A stretch of DNA of 64,000 nucleotides from Archivesica marissinica (GCA_014843695.1 CM026386.1:18217811-18281810); one strand, 5' to 3'. Counted from the first letter of the stretch, positions 21,143 through 34,895 are shown. A program made the numbers and translations. The notes: generated from the letters alone by a model not told the origin.

Positions 21143-21342
21143 CAAATTCCTTGTAATGGGAAAGAAGGCCCCCAGTCCCATGCAAATGAACACTGGCATT
21201 TTCTGATCATGTTTGCGTGATCCTCTCCGTGAGCGTTGACGTTTTTTAATGTAGGAGGGACCGCGTATGGATATCTCTGTGCTCTGGAACTGGCGTACTT
21301 GACCGCTGATCTAAACTCTATGTGTATGGTGTTAGACCCCTC
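21143..21342 (-). CDS. MANBA: Beta-mannosidase exon 4a (diverged alternative version)
   Basis: Acceptor GAATTGCAG, phase 0 in; donor TTTG/GTATAG, phase 2 out; exactly 200 bases. It reads EGSNTIHIEFRSAVKYASSR, then NAHGEDHANMIRKCQCSFAW and DWGPSFPLQGIW. By my count 36 of 66 full codons match exon 4b in residue. The Cys of GEC is Asp here, and a Cys appears before QCSF. No stop or frameshift is present, so it looks used rather than dead. Confidence 0.93.
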
Positions 21343-21585
21343 CTGCAATTCCACAGCGTACATTAGCGTGTAATTCATAAGCATTCTGTTCATCCAACAA
21401 TAATGTTTTTATACATATAATATTCCATATATACCATACAATGAGGGACATTGGTCAGCTACAGCCCCTGACTACTCCCTAAAAGTAAATAAGTCCTATT
21501 AAGTGTTTTTATCGTTGTTTCCTTTGCACAACATGCTAACAATTTTATTCCACTTTCACTTCTTATGATTATTAAATTATTATAT

Positions 21586-21860
21586 CTCGACAGATCTCCT
21601 ACAGTAATGTAATCTACTGCCCCTCACCATGATAAGTTCGAATCCGATTTGGGGTGTTGATTTCTTTCATGTTCGACAGATCTCCTAGAGTATATGTAAT
21701 GTAATATCTAGCCCCTCACCACGATAAGTTCGAATCCGATTTGAGGTGTTGATTTCTTTCATGTTCGACAGATCTCCTACAGTATATGTAATGTAATATA
21801 CTGTCCCTCACCATGATAAGTTCGAATCCGATTTGAGGTGTTGATTTCTTTCATGTCCAG
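21586..21860. repeat. Three tandem copies of a ~90-base unit
   Basis: Each has CGACAGATCTCCTA, CCCTCACCATGATAAGTTCG and AATCCGATTTGAGGTGTTGA. GATAAGTTCGAATCC resembles a tRNA B box, so this may be a tandemly repeated SINE fragment. The segment 21860-22020 after it (GCGTCGGTGGTTAGAGCACC) is a further repeat related to 59750. Confidence 0.75.
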
Positions 21861-22225
21861 AAGCTGGTTACCGGAGCGTCGGTGGTTAGAGCACCCGAAT
21901 GGCTGATATACTCACCGGAAGGGCACCCAGTGTGCTCCTGCACCAATAACAGCTGAAGACTCGCCATATGACCTAAACTGTTGGGGCCACTCTAACCCCC
22001 TAAAACAACCAACACTGTAGCATCAATCCGTCCAACCTAGTCCTGTATCTCATATTTCAACTTCATATATAGAAGTAAACTTATTTAAATTTATATCATA
22101 ATGCATGTAAATAAAATTGCGAATTGTGGCTCCAAATTAAATGGAACACATAACCAAGGTGACATTTCTATATTTTTATACTGGTCATGATGGTATAAAT
22201 TTAAAGACATTTACTTACATAGGGA

Positions 22226-25200
22226 CTTAAAAAATGAGGGTCCACGTTTAGGTGGGGCATACTATAATTATATGAGGTGGGGCGTACTATATATGAGGTT
22301 CCGTGGTTAGGTGGAGCGTACTATATATGAGGTACCGCGGTTAGGTGGAGCGTTCTATATATGAGGTTCTGTGGTTAGGTGGAGCGTACTATATATGAGG
22401 TACCGCGGTTAGGTGGAGCGTACTATATATGACGTACCGCGGTTAGGTGGAGCGTACTATATATGAAGTTCCGTGGTTAGGTGGGGCGTACTGTAGATGA
22501 GATTCCGCGGCTAGGTGGGGCGTACAATAGATGAGATTCCGCGGTTAGGTGGGGCATACTATAGATGAGATTCCGCGGCTAGGTGGGGCATACTATAGAT
22601 GAGATTCCGCGGCTAGGTGGGGCATACTATAGATGAGGTTCCGCGGTTAGGTGGGGCGTACTATATATGAGGTTCCGCGGTTAGGTGGGGCGTACTATAT
22701 ATGAGGTTCCGCGGCTAGGTGGGGCATACTATAGATGAGATTCCGCGGCTAGGTGGGGCATACTATAGATGAGGTTCCGTGGTTAGGTGGGGGGTACAAT
22801 AGATGAGATTCCGCGGCTAGGTGGGGTATACTATATATGATTCCGCGGCTAGGTGGGGCGTACTATAGAGGAGGTTCCGTGGTTAGGTGGGGCATACTAT
22901 AGATGAGGTTCCATGATTAGGTGGGGCATACTATAGATGAGGTTCCGTGGTTAGGTGGGGCATACTATAGATGAGGTTCCGCGGTTAGGTGGGGCGTACA
23001 ATAGATGAGGTTCCGTGGTTAGGTGGGGCATACTATAGATGAGGTTCCGTGGTTAGGTGGGGCATACTATATATGAGATTCCGGGGTTAGGTGGGGCGTA
23101 CTATATATGAGGTTCCACGGTTAGGTGGGGCATACTATAGATGAGGTTCCGTGGTTAGGTGGGGCGTACTATATATGAGGTTCCACGGTTAGGTGGGGCA
23201 TACTATAGATGAGGTTCCGCGGTTAGGTGGGGCATACTATAGATGAGGTTCCGTGGTTAGGTGGGGCATACTATAGATGAGGTTCCGTGGTTAGGTGGGG
23301 CGTACTATATATGAGGTTCCGCGGTTAGGTGGGGCGTACTATAGATGAGGTTCCGTAGTTAGGTGGGGCGTACTATATATGAGGTTCCACGGTTAGGTGG
23401 GGCATACTATATATGAGGTTCCGCGGTTAGGTGGGGCGTACTATAGATGAGGTTCCGCAGTTAGGTGGGGCGTACTATATATGAGGTTCCGCGGTTAGGT
23501 GGGGCATACTATATATGAGGTTCCGCAGTTAGGTGGGGCGTACTATATATGACGTTCCATGGTTAGGTGGGGCATACTATAGATGAGGTTCTGCGGTTAG
23601 GTGGGGCGTACTATAGATGAGGTTCCGCGGTTAGGTGGGGCGTACAATAGATTAGGTTCCGCGGTTAGGTGGGGCGTACTATATACGAGGTTCCGTAGTT
23701 AGGTGGGGCATACTACATATGAGGTTCCGCAGTTAGGTGGGGCGTACTATATATGAGGTTCCGTAGTTAGGTGGGGCGTACTATATATGAGGTTCCATGG
23801 TTAGGTGGGGCGTACTATATATGAGGTTCCGCGGTTAGGTGGGGTGTACAATAGATTAGGTTCCGCGGTTAGGTGGGGCGTACTATATATGAGGTTCCAC
23901 GGTTAGGTGGGGCGTACTATAGATTGGGTTCCGCGGTTAGGTGGGGCGTACTATATATGAGGTTCCGTTGTTAGGTGGGGCATACTATATATGAGGTTCC
24001 GCAGTTAGGTGGGGCGTACTATATAAGAGGTTCCGTAGTTAGGTGAGGCATACTATATATGAGGTTCAGCAGTTAGGTGGGGCGTACTATATATGAGGTT
24101 CCGAAGTTAGGTGGGGCGTACTATATATGAGGTTCCGTAGTTAGGTGGGGCGTACTATATATGGGGTTCCGCGGTTAGGTGGGGCGTACTATATATGAGG
24201 TTCCGTAGTTAGGTGGGGCGTACTATATATGAGGTTCTGCGGTTAGGTGGGGCGTACTATATTGAGGTTCCGCGGTTAGGTGGGGCGTACTATATATGAG
24301 GTTCCGCGGCTAGGTGGGGCATACTATAGATGAGATTCGCGGCTAGGTGGGGCATACTATAGATGAGGTTCCGTGGTTAGGTGGGGCGTACAATAGATGA
24401 GATTCCGCGGCTAGGTGGGGCATACTATATATGAGATTCCGCGGCTAGGTGGGGCGTACTATAGATGAAGTTCCGTGGTTAGGTGGGGCATACTATAGAT
24501 GAGGTTCCGTGATTAGGTGGGGCATACTATAGATGAGGTTCCGTGGTTAGGTGGGGCATACATAGATGAGGTTCCGCGTTAGGTGGGGCGTACAATAGAT
24601 GAGGTTCCGTGGTTAGGTGGGGCATACTATAGATGAGGTTCCGTAGTTAGGTGGGGCGTACAATAGATGAGGTTCCGTGGTTAGGTGGGGCATACTATAG
24701 ATGAGGTTCCATGGTTAGGTGGGCGTACTATATATGAGATGCCGGGGTAGGTGGGGCGTACTATATATGAGGTTCCACGGTTAGGTGGGGCGTACTATAG
24801 ATGAGGTTCCGTGGTTGGTGGGGCGTACTATATATGAGGTTCCACGGTTAGGTGGGGCATACTATAGATGAGGTTCCGTGGTTAGGTGGGGCATACTATA
24901 GATGAGGTTCCGTGGTTAGGTGGGCATACTATAGATGAGGTTCCGTGGTTAGTGGGGCGTACTATATATGAGGTTCCGCGGTTAGGTGGGGCGTACTATA
25001 GATGAGGTTCCGTAGTTAGGTGGGGCGTACTATATATGAGGTTCCACGGTTAGGTGGGGCGTACTATATATGAGGTACCGCGGTTAGGTGGGGCGTACTA
25101 TAGATGAGATTCCGCAGTTAGGTGGGGCATACTATATATGAGGTTCCGCGGTTAGGTGGGGTGTACTATATATGAGGTTCCGCAGTTAGGTGGGGCGTAC

Positions 25201-28200
25201 TATATATGATGTTCCATGGTTAGGTGGGGCATACTATAGATGAGGTTCCGTAGTTAGGTGGGGCGTACTATATATGATGTTCCGTAGTTAGGTGGGGCGT
25301 ACCATATATGAGGTTCCGCGGTTAGGTGGGGCATACTATATATGAGGTTCCGCGGCTAGGGGGGGCGTACAATAGATGAGGTTCCGCGGTTAGGTGGGGC
25401 GTACTATATATGAGGTTCCGCGGTTAGGTGGGGCATACTATATATGAGGTTCCGCGGCTAGGTGGGGCATACATAGATGAGATTTCCGTGGTTAGGTGGG
25501 GCATACTATAGATGAGGTTCCGTGATTAGGTGGGGCATACTATAGATGAGGTTCCGTGGTTAGGTGGGGCATACTATAGATGAGGTTCCGCGGTTAGGTG
25601 GGGCGTACAATAGATGAGGTTCCGCGGTTAGGTGGGGCATACTATAGATGAGGTTCCGTAGTTAGGTGGGGCGTACAATAGATGAGGTTCCGTGGTTAGG
25701 TGGAGCATACTATAGATGAGGTTCCGTGGTTAGGTGGGGCATACTATATATGAGATTCCGGGGTTAGGTGGGGCGTACTATATATGAGGTTCCACGGTTA
25801 GGTGGGGCGTACTATAGATGAGGTTCCGTGGTTAGGTGGGGCGTACTATATATGAGGTTCCACGGTTAGGTGGGGCATACTATAGATGAGGTTCCGTGGT
25901 TAGGTGGGGCATACTATAGATGAGGTTCCGTGGTTAGGTGGGGCGTACTATATATGAGGTTCCGCGGTTAGGTGGGGCGTACTATAGATGAGGTTCCGTA
26001 GTTAGGTGGGGCGTACTATATATGAGGTTCCACGGTTAGGTGGGGCGTACTATATATGAGGTACCGCGGTTAGGTGGGGCGTACTATAGATGAGATTCCG
26101 CAGTTAGGTGGGGCATACTATATATGAGGTTCCGCGGTTAGGTGGGGTGTACTATATATGAGGTTCCGCAGTTAGGTGGGGCGTACTATATATGACGTTC
26201 CATGGTTAGGTGGGGCATACTATAGATGAGGTTCCACGGTTAGGTGGGGCGTACTATAGATGAGGTTCCGTGGTTAGGTGGGGCGTACTATATATGAGGT
26301 TCCACGGTTAGGTGGGGCATACTATAGATGAGGTTCCGTGGTTAGGTGGGGCATACTATAGATGAGGTTCCGTGGTTAGGTGGGGCGTACTATATATGAG
26401 GTTCCGCGGTTAGGTGGGGCGTACTATATATGAGGTTCCGTAGTTAGGTGGGGCGTACTATATATGAGGTTCCACGGTTAGGTGGGGCGTACTATATATG
26501 AGGTACCGCGGTTAGGTGGGGCGTACTATAGATGAGATTCCGCAGTTAGGTGGGGCATACTATATATGAGGTTCCGCGGTTAGGTGGGGTGTACTATATA
26601 TGAGGTTCCGCAGTTAGGTGGGGCGTACTATATATGACGTTCCATGGTTAGGTGGGGCATACTATAGATGAGGTTCCACGGTTAGGTGGGGCGTACTATA
26701 GATGAGGTTCCGCGGTTAGGTGGGGCGTACAATAGATTAGGTTCCGCGGTTAGGTGGGGTGTACTATATACGAGGTTCCGTAGTTAGGTGGGGCGTACTA
26801 TATATGAGGTTCCGCAGTTAGGTGGGGCGTACTATATATGAGGTTCCGTGGTTAGGTGGGGCGTACTATATATGAGGTTCCGTAGTTAGGTGGGCGTACT
26901 ATTTGGGTTGGGTGGGGGGGTTGTGAGGTTCCGCTGTTAGGTGGGGCGTACTATATATGAGGTTCCGCGGTTAGGTGGGGTGTACTATATATGAGGTTCC
27001 GGGTTAGGTGGGGTGTACATAGATTAGGTTCCGGGTTAGGTGGGGCGTACTATATATGAGGTTCCACGGTTAGGTGGGGCGTACTATAGATGAGGTTCCG
27101 CGGTTAGGATGGGCGTACAATAGCGCGGTTAGGTGGGGCGTACTATATATGAGGTTCCACGGTTAGGTGGGGCGTACTATATATGAGGTTCCGCAGTTAG
27201 GTGGGGTTACAATAGATGTTCCGCGGTTAAGTGGGGCGTACTAATATGAGGTCCGTTGTTAGGTGGTCATACTATATAGAGTTCCGCGGTTAGGTGGGGC
27301 GTACTAAATATGAGGTTCCGTAGTTAGGTGGGGCATACTATATATGAGGTTCCACGGTTAGGTGGGGCATACTATATATGAGGTTCCGCAGTTAGGTGGG
27401 GCGTACTATATATGAGGTTCCGTAGTTAGGTGGGGCATACTATATATGAGGTTCCACGGTTAGGTGGGGCATACTATATATGAGGTTCCGCGGTTAGGTG
27501 GGGCATACTATATATGAGGTTCCGCAGTTAGGTGGGGCATACTATAGATGAGGTTCCGCGGCTAGGTGGGGCATACTATAGATGAGATTCCGGGGTTAGG
27601 TGGGGCATACTATATATGAGGTTCCGCAGTTAGGTGGGCATACTATATATGAGGTTCCGCGGTTAGGTGGGGCGTACTATATATGAGGTCCGCAGTTAGG
27701 TGGGGCCATACTATAGATGAGGTTCCGCGGTTAGGTGGGGCGTACTATATATGAGGTTCCGCGGTTAGGTGGGGCGTACTATATATGACGTTCCATGGAT
27801 AGGTGGGGCATACTATAGATGAGGTTCCGCAGTTAGGTGGGGCATACTATATATGACGTTCCATGGTTAGGTGGGGCATACTATAGATGAGGTTCCGCGG
27901 TTAAGTGGGGTGTACTATATATGAGGCTCCGTAGTTAGGTGGGGCGTACTATATATGAGGTTCCGTAGTTAGGTGGGGCGTACTATATATGAGGTTCCAC
28001 GGTTAGGTGGGGCGTACTATAGAGGAGGTTCCGCGGTTAGGATGGGCGTACAATAGATTAGGTTCTGCAGTTAGGTGGGGCGTACTATATATGAGGTTCC
28101 GCGGTTAGGTGGGGCGTACTATATATGAGTTCCGCGGTTAGGTGGGGTGTACAATAGATTAGGTTCCGCGGTTAGGTGGGGCGTACTATATATGAGGTTC

Positions 28201-30541
28201 CACGGTTAGGTGGGGCGTACTATAGATGAGGTTCCGCGGTTAGGATGGGCGTACAATAGATTAGGTTCCGCAGTTAGGTGGGGCGTACTATATATGACGT
28301 TCCATGGTTAGGTGGGGCATACTATAGATGAGTTCCGGTTAGGTGGGGCGTACTATATATGAGGTTCCGCAGTTAGGTGGGGCGTACTATATATGATGTT
28401 CCATGGTTAGGTGGGGCATACTATAGATGAGGTTCCGCAGTTAGGTGGGGCATACTATATATGACGTTCCATGGTTAGGTGGGGCATACTATAGATGAGG
28501 TTCGCGGTTAAGTGGGGGCGTTACTATATATGAGGTTCTGTAGTTAGGTGGGGCGTACTATATATGAGGTTCCGTAGTTAGGTGGGGCGTACTATATATG
28601 AGGTTCCACGGTTAGGTGGGGCGTACTATAGATGAGGTTCCGCGGTTAGGATGGGCGTACAATAGATTAGGTTCCGCGGTTAGGTGGGGCGTACTATATA
28701 TGAGGTTCTGCGGTTAGGTGGGGCGTACTATATATGAGGTTCCGCGGTTAGGTGGGGTGTACAATAGATTAGGTTCCGCGGTTAGGTGGGGCGTACTATA
28801 TATGAGGTTCCACGGTTAGGTGGGGCGTACTATAGATTGGGTTCCGCGGTTAAGTGGGGCGTACTATATATGAGGTTCCGTTGTTAGGTGAGGCATACTA
28901 TATATGAGGTTCCGCAGTTAGGTGGGGCGTACTATATAAGAGGTTCCGTAGTTAGGTGAGGCATACTATATATGAGGTTCAGCAGTTAGGTGGGGCGTAC
29001 TATATATGAGGTTCCGAAGTTAGGTGGGGCGTACTATATATGAGGTTCCGTAGTTAGGTGGGGCGTACTATATATGGGGTTCCGCGGTTAGGTGGGGCGT
29101 ACTATATATGAGGTTCCGTAGTTAGATGGGGCGTACTATATATGAGGTTCCGTAGTTAGGTGGGGCGTACTATATATGAGGTTCCGCAGTTAGGTGGGGC
29201 GTAATATATGAGGTTCCGTAGTTAGGTGGGGCGTACTATAGATGAGGTTCCGCGGTTAGGTGGGGCGTACTATATATGAGGTTCCGCGGTTAGGTGGGGC
29301 GTACTATATATGAGGTACCACGGTTAGGTGGGGCATACTATATATGAGGTTCCGCAGTTAGGTGGGGCGTACTATATATGAGGTACCGCGGTTAGGTGGG
29401 GCATACTATATATATGAGGTTCCGCAGTTAGGTGGGGCGTACTATATATGAGGTTCCGCGGCTAGGGGGGCGTACAATAGATGAGGTTCCGCTGTTAGGT
29501 GGGGCGTACTATATATGAGGTTCCGCGGTTAGGTGGGGTGTACTATATATGAGGTTCCGCGGTTAGGTGGGGTGTACAATAGATTAGGTTCCGCGGTTAG
29601 GTGGGGCGTACTATATATGAGGTTCCACGGTTAGGTGGGGCGTACTATAGATGAGGTTCCGCGGTTAGGATGGGCGTACAATAGATTAGGTTCCGCGGTT
29701 AGGTGGGGCGTACTATATATGAGGTTCCACGGTTAGGTGGGGCGTACTATATATGAGGTTCCGCAGTTAGGTGGGGTGTACAATAGATTGGGTTCCGCGG
29801 TTAAGTGGGGCGTACTATATATGAGGTTCCGTTGTTAGGTGAGTCATACTATATATGAGGTTCCGCGGTTAGGTGGGGCGTACTAAATATGAGGTTCCGT
29901 AGTTAGGTGGGGCATACTATATATGAGGTTCCACGGTTAGGTGGGGCATACTATATATGAGGTTCCGCAGTTAGGTGGGGCGTACTATATATGAGGTTCC
30001 GTAGTTAGGTGGGGCATACTATATATGAGGTTCCACGGTTAGGTGGGGCATACTATATATGAGGTTCCGCGGTTAGGTGGGGCATACTATATATGAGGTT
30101 CCGCAGTTAGGTGGGGCATACTATAGATGAGGTTCCGCGGCTAGGTGGGGCATACTATAGATGAGATTCCGGGGTTAGGTGGGGCATACTATAGATGAGG
30201 TTCCGCAGTTAGGTGGGCATACTATATATGAGGTTCCGCGGTTAGGTGGGGCGTACTATATATGAGGTTCCGCAGTTAGGTGGGGCATACTATAGATGAG
30301 GTTCCGCGGCTAGGTGGGGCGTACTATATATGAGGTTCCACGGTTAGGTGGGGCGTACTATATATGAGGTTCCGCAGTTAGGTGGGGCGTACTATATATG
30401 ACGTTCCATGGTTAGGTGGGGCATACTATAGATGAGGTTCCGCGGTTAGGTGGGGCGTACTATATATGAGGTTCCGCAGTTAGGTGGGGAGTACTATATA
30501 TGACGTTCCATGGTTAGGTGGGGCATACTATAGATGAGGTT
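22226..30541. repeat. 34-base minisatellite, >8 kb, in intron 3
   Basis: About 244 visible units with core GAGGTTCCGCGGTTAGGTGG then GGCGTACTATATAT. Each has GTGGGGCG and often a CCGCGG site. Variant positions (GCG/GCA, TATATAT/TATAGAT, CGCGG/CGTGG/CACGG) recur in the same order over long blocks, so whole segments were amplified. Single-base deletions cluster around 24240-24960 and 26890-27290. The array runs into the assembly gap. Confidence 0.97.
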
Positions 30542-31541
30542 NNNNNNNNNNNNNNNNNNNNNNNNNNNNNNNNNNNNNNNNNNNNNNNNNNNNNNNNNNN
30601 NNNNNNNNNNNNNNNNNNNNNNNNNNNNNNNNNNNNNNNNNNNNNNNNNNNNNNNNNNNNNNNNNNNNNNNNNNNNNNNNNNNNNNNNNNNNNNNNNNNN
30701 NNNNNNNNNNNNNNNNNNNNNNNNNNNNNNNNNNNNNNNNNNNNNNNNNNNNNNNNNNNNNNNNNNNNNNNNNNNNNNNNNNNNNNNNNNNNNNNNNNNN
30801 NNNNNNNNNNNNNNNNNNNNNNNNNNNNNNNNNNNNNNNNNNNNNNNNNNNNNNNNNNNNNNNNNNNNNNNNNNNNNNNNNNNNNNNNNNNNNNNNNNNN
30901 NNNNNNNNNNNNNNNNNNNNNNNNNNNNNNNNNNNNNNNNNNNNNNNNNNNNNNNNNNNNNNNNNNNNNNNNNNNNNNNNNNNNNNNNNNNNNNNNNNNN
31001 NNNNNNNNNNNNNNNNNNNNNNNNNNNNNNNNNNNNNNNNNNNNNNNNNNNNNNNNNNNNNNNNNNNNNNNNNNNNNNNNNNNNNNNNNNNNNNNNNNNN
31101 NNNNNNNNNNNNNNNNNNNNNNNNNNNNNNNNNNNNNNNNNNNNNNNNNNNNNNNNNNNNNNNNNNNNNNNNNNNNNNNNNNNNNNNNNNNNNNNNNNNN
31201 NNNNNNNNNNNNNNNNNNNNNNNNNNNNNNNNNNNNNNNNNNNNNNNNNNNNNNNNNNNNNNNNNNNNNNNNNNNNNNNNNNNNNNNNNNNNNNNNNNNN
31301 NNNNNNNNNNNNNNNNNNNNNNNNNNNNNNNNNNNNNNNNNNNNNNNNNNNNNNNNNNNNNNNNNNNNNNNNNNNNNNNNNNNNNNNNNNNNNNNNNNNN
31401 NNNNNNNNNNNNNNNNNNNNNNNNNNNNNNNNNNNNNNNNNNNNNNNNNNNNNNNNNNNNNNNNNNNNNNNNNNNNNNNNNNNNNNNNNNNNNNNNNNNN
31501 NNNNNNNNNNNNNNNNNNNNNNNNNNNNNNNNNNNNNNNNN
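30542..31541. other. Assembly gap (1000 N)
   Basis: Exactly 1000 N, a conventional gap size. The true distance is unknown. It hides the end of the 34-base array and the 5' part of the LINE. Confidence 1.
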
Positions 31542-34500
31542 GGGCTCAAATTCAAGCAAAATCTTTGCTTCGTTAGATATGTATTTTGGGTGTTTACAAG
31601 TTCATTGTCTATAACATGGCTCTGCCTCTTAATAGTTCAGGCTGGTGATGTTCATCCGAACCCGGGCCCATCATCTACGAGTTCTACCAGTTCATCATCT
31701 ATCAGTTCCACCATGTCTAACACACTATCAGAACTAATAACTAGCACCAGATGCCTTTCATTCTTACACTATAACGTACAAAGCCTCGTGAACAAGATTG
31801 ATGTTCTTGGAACTGAGTACGGTATTTTCGATGTCATTGCATTCACTGAAACATGGTTAAATCCGAACATCTCTTATGACGACATCAACCTTCCAACCTT
31901 TCATATTCCAGAAAGAAAGGACAGATCTGAAAATGGCTACGGTGGTGTTATTGTGTACTTGAAGGAATCTTTACATTACAAAAGAAGGTTTGACCTCGAA
32001 CCCATAAACTTGGAATGCATCTGGATCGAATTAATGCCTTCCCATTCCAAGCATATCCTGTTTGCTGTTTTCTACCGTCCCCCAAACGCAGCTGCCAATC
32101 TCACAAATCTAATCGAAGACTCATTAAGTTTGGCTATTGATTCAGGTATATCGGATATAATCGTCACTGGTGACTTTAACTTTAATGAAACAAACCTGTA
32201 CATGAGTCGCAAGCTCCACTCTATCTGTCAACAATTTAGCTTAGAACAACTAATTTCTGAACCAACCCACTTCACAGAGACCTCCTCTTCTATACTGGAC
32301 CTCTTCCTGGTAACTTGTAGCCACAAAGTAATAACTTCTGGTGTAGGGGAACCTATTTTAGACCAGAACCAACGCTTTCATTGCCCTATCTTTGCTCTAT
32401 TTACGTTCTCCAAACCGCACGTCAAGTCTTTTAAACGGTTAGTATGGCTATATGAACGAGGAGATTACACCTCACTTAGACGCAAGATCAGTGAAACTAA
32501 CTGGGACCTGTTCAAGAACGATGACATTAACACGTACACTTCCTCCTTTACAAATAAACTCCTAGAGCTTTCCAAGGAATGCATTCCAACAAGAAATATT
32601 ACCGTAAAACCAAAAGATGCTCTATGGATCTCAACACAAATAAAGAAACAAATTCTAAAACGCAAGAAATACTACCAAAAAGCTAAACGCACTCAGAACC
32701 CTATTCACTGGAACAAGTTCAGAACAATCCGAAATGAAATAGTCTCACTTATCCGCTCTGCTAAACTAAACCATTATCTTAAATTGGCTGATTCTCTTAA
32801 TTCTGCGACTACCACGCCAAAAGACTGGTGGAAACTCATCAAAGCATTCATTTCACCTTCTAATAAACAAGTCATCCCTCCACTTATAGACCCGGCCACA
32901 CATGCACTTGTCCTTGATTCTAAGTCGAAGTCTGATCTCTTGAATGACTTCTTTTGTAGCCAGTCTTCGCTAATCAACCACAATAACGACCTTCCTGCCA
33001 ATAATTATCAAGAACATATAAATAAATTAGACTCCATTTCTATTACCCTACAAGACGTTGACGATGCTTTGAGATCTCTTAAAATCAACAAAGCCTCAGG
33101 ACCAGATGGAGTTAGTAACCGAATCCTGCGTGAAACTGCACCAGTGATTAAATTTCCACTTTGTTCTCTGTTTAACCATTCACTACAGCTCAGTAAGGTA
33201 CCTCATTCTTGGAAAGATGCTAATGTATGTGCTATCTTTAAAAAAGGTGACCCATCCTTACCTAACAACTACCGCTCGATTTCTTTGCTCTGTTGTATAG
33301 AGAAGGTATTTGAGCGTATTATATTTAAGTATCTTTTCAACTTTCTTAGTGATACTAATTTCCTGTCTTCCCTACAATCTGGGTTCAGACCAGGAGACTC
33401 ATCATCGAATCAGCTCATCTACCTGTACAATACATTCTGCAAGGCTCTCGATGACGGCCTTGAAGTAAGAACTGTATTCTTTGATATTAGTAAGGCCTTT
33501 GATAAAGTGTGGCACAAAGGTCTCCTCTTCAAGTTAAAAAATGCTGGACTGGATGGCTGTTTATTTACCTGGTTTTCTGACTATCTCTCTAACAGACGAC
33601 AATCTGTTATTCTACCGGGTACTCAATCTAATTGGTCAGCGGTAAATGCAGGAGTTCCCCAAGGATCTATTCTTGGCCCACTCTTATTCCTAGTGTTTAT
33701 CAACGACATTGTCGACGACATGAGTTCTCAAGTACATCTCTTTGCTGACGACACCAGTTTACATATCATTGTTGATCATCCTATTTCTGCTGCAGAAACT
33801 CTACAATCCGACATTGAAAAAATATCAAATTGGGCTGACAAATGGTTAGTTACGTTTAATCCTTCCAAATCAGAAACTATGACAATTTCACGTAAAACTC
33901 ATAAACACGTTCATCCACCTCTACTTATGCACGATCAACCTATTACACTAGTCAATTGTCACAAGCATCTTGGTGTCCACCTTTCCGATGATTGCTCTTG
34001 GCATTCTCATATCAACTCAATTAAAGAGCGTGCCTGGAAAAGAATACACATCATGCGAAAACTCAAGTTCCAACTAGATAGAAGATCTCTAGATGTGATA
34101 TATGTATCCTTCATTAGACCTCTTATTGAATACGCGGACGTTGTTTATATCAACTGCACACACTATGAGAAATCGGAACTTGACAAAATTCAGCACGAAG
34201 CTTCCCGTATTGTTTCTGGAGCTACCAAACTTGTATCACTTAACGAACTCCATAGAGAAGTTCCATGGGAATCCCTTGAACGTCGAAGACACAACCATAA
34301 ACTAATTATGCTGTACAAGATGAAGAACGGCCTAACTCCTGATTATCTTTCTTCTCTAGTCCCACCTACTGTAGGAGAAACTTCTAGGTATAATTTGCGC
34401 AATGTCGATGATATCCAAACCATACGCGCAAGAACATCTCTATACAACAATGCGTTTCTGCTATCGGCTCTGAGAGACTGGAACAAACTATCAAATGTAC

Positions 34501-34895
34501 TACAAAATTCACCATCTCTTTCCTCATTCAAATCGCAGCTAAAGAGTGACGTCACAAAATGCCCAAACTATTTTTACTTAGGTGACCGCAAATGGCAAGT
34601 CTATCATGCTCGACTCCGTACTAATTGTAGCTCATTAAACCAGCATGTGTTCACAAAAAACATTTCTCCATCACCACTCTGCCAATGTGGTCTTCCTGAG
34701 AGTAATCATCATTTCTTCTTTGAATGTGTCTACTACAATGACATCAGAGTTCGTCTCTTAGCAACTACTTCTAAATATTGTACCATAACACTATACACTC
34801 TATTACACGGAGACCGGAACCTTAGCGATGACCTCAACGCACACATATTTGAAGCAGTCCAAAACTACATCCGGGAAAGCAGACGATTTTCATGA
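31542..34895 (+). mobile_element. Non-LTR retrotransposon ORF2-like protein (5' end in gap)
   Basis: An uninterrupted frame of 1117 codons follows the gap, ending at TGA 34895. Near its start is AGDVHPNPGP (31641-31670), a 2A-like motif. An APE-type endonuclease follows (FLHYNVQSLVNKID, AFTETWLN, FAVFYRPPN, VTGDFNFN, FHCPIFA). Then comes a reverse transcriptase (NNYRSISLL, LQSGFRPGDSSSNQ, FFDISKAFDKVWH, AGVPQGSILGPLLF, FADD) and a C-terminal CxC...H...C zinc-binding-like region. The order fits CR1/Jockey-type LINEs. It lies antisense to the mannosidase gene, in the intron 3 array. With no stop or frameshift it is a young copy. Confidence 0.93.

Noticed and set aside
22201..22230. Duplicated exon 3 donor at the left end of the intron 3 array
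   Set aside because: TTTACTTAC resembles the donor side of exon 3, but the match is only about ten bases and no exon sequence accompanies it.
30494..31576. Open frames across the N block
   Set aside because: They consist almost entirely of unknown residues over the assembly gap.
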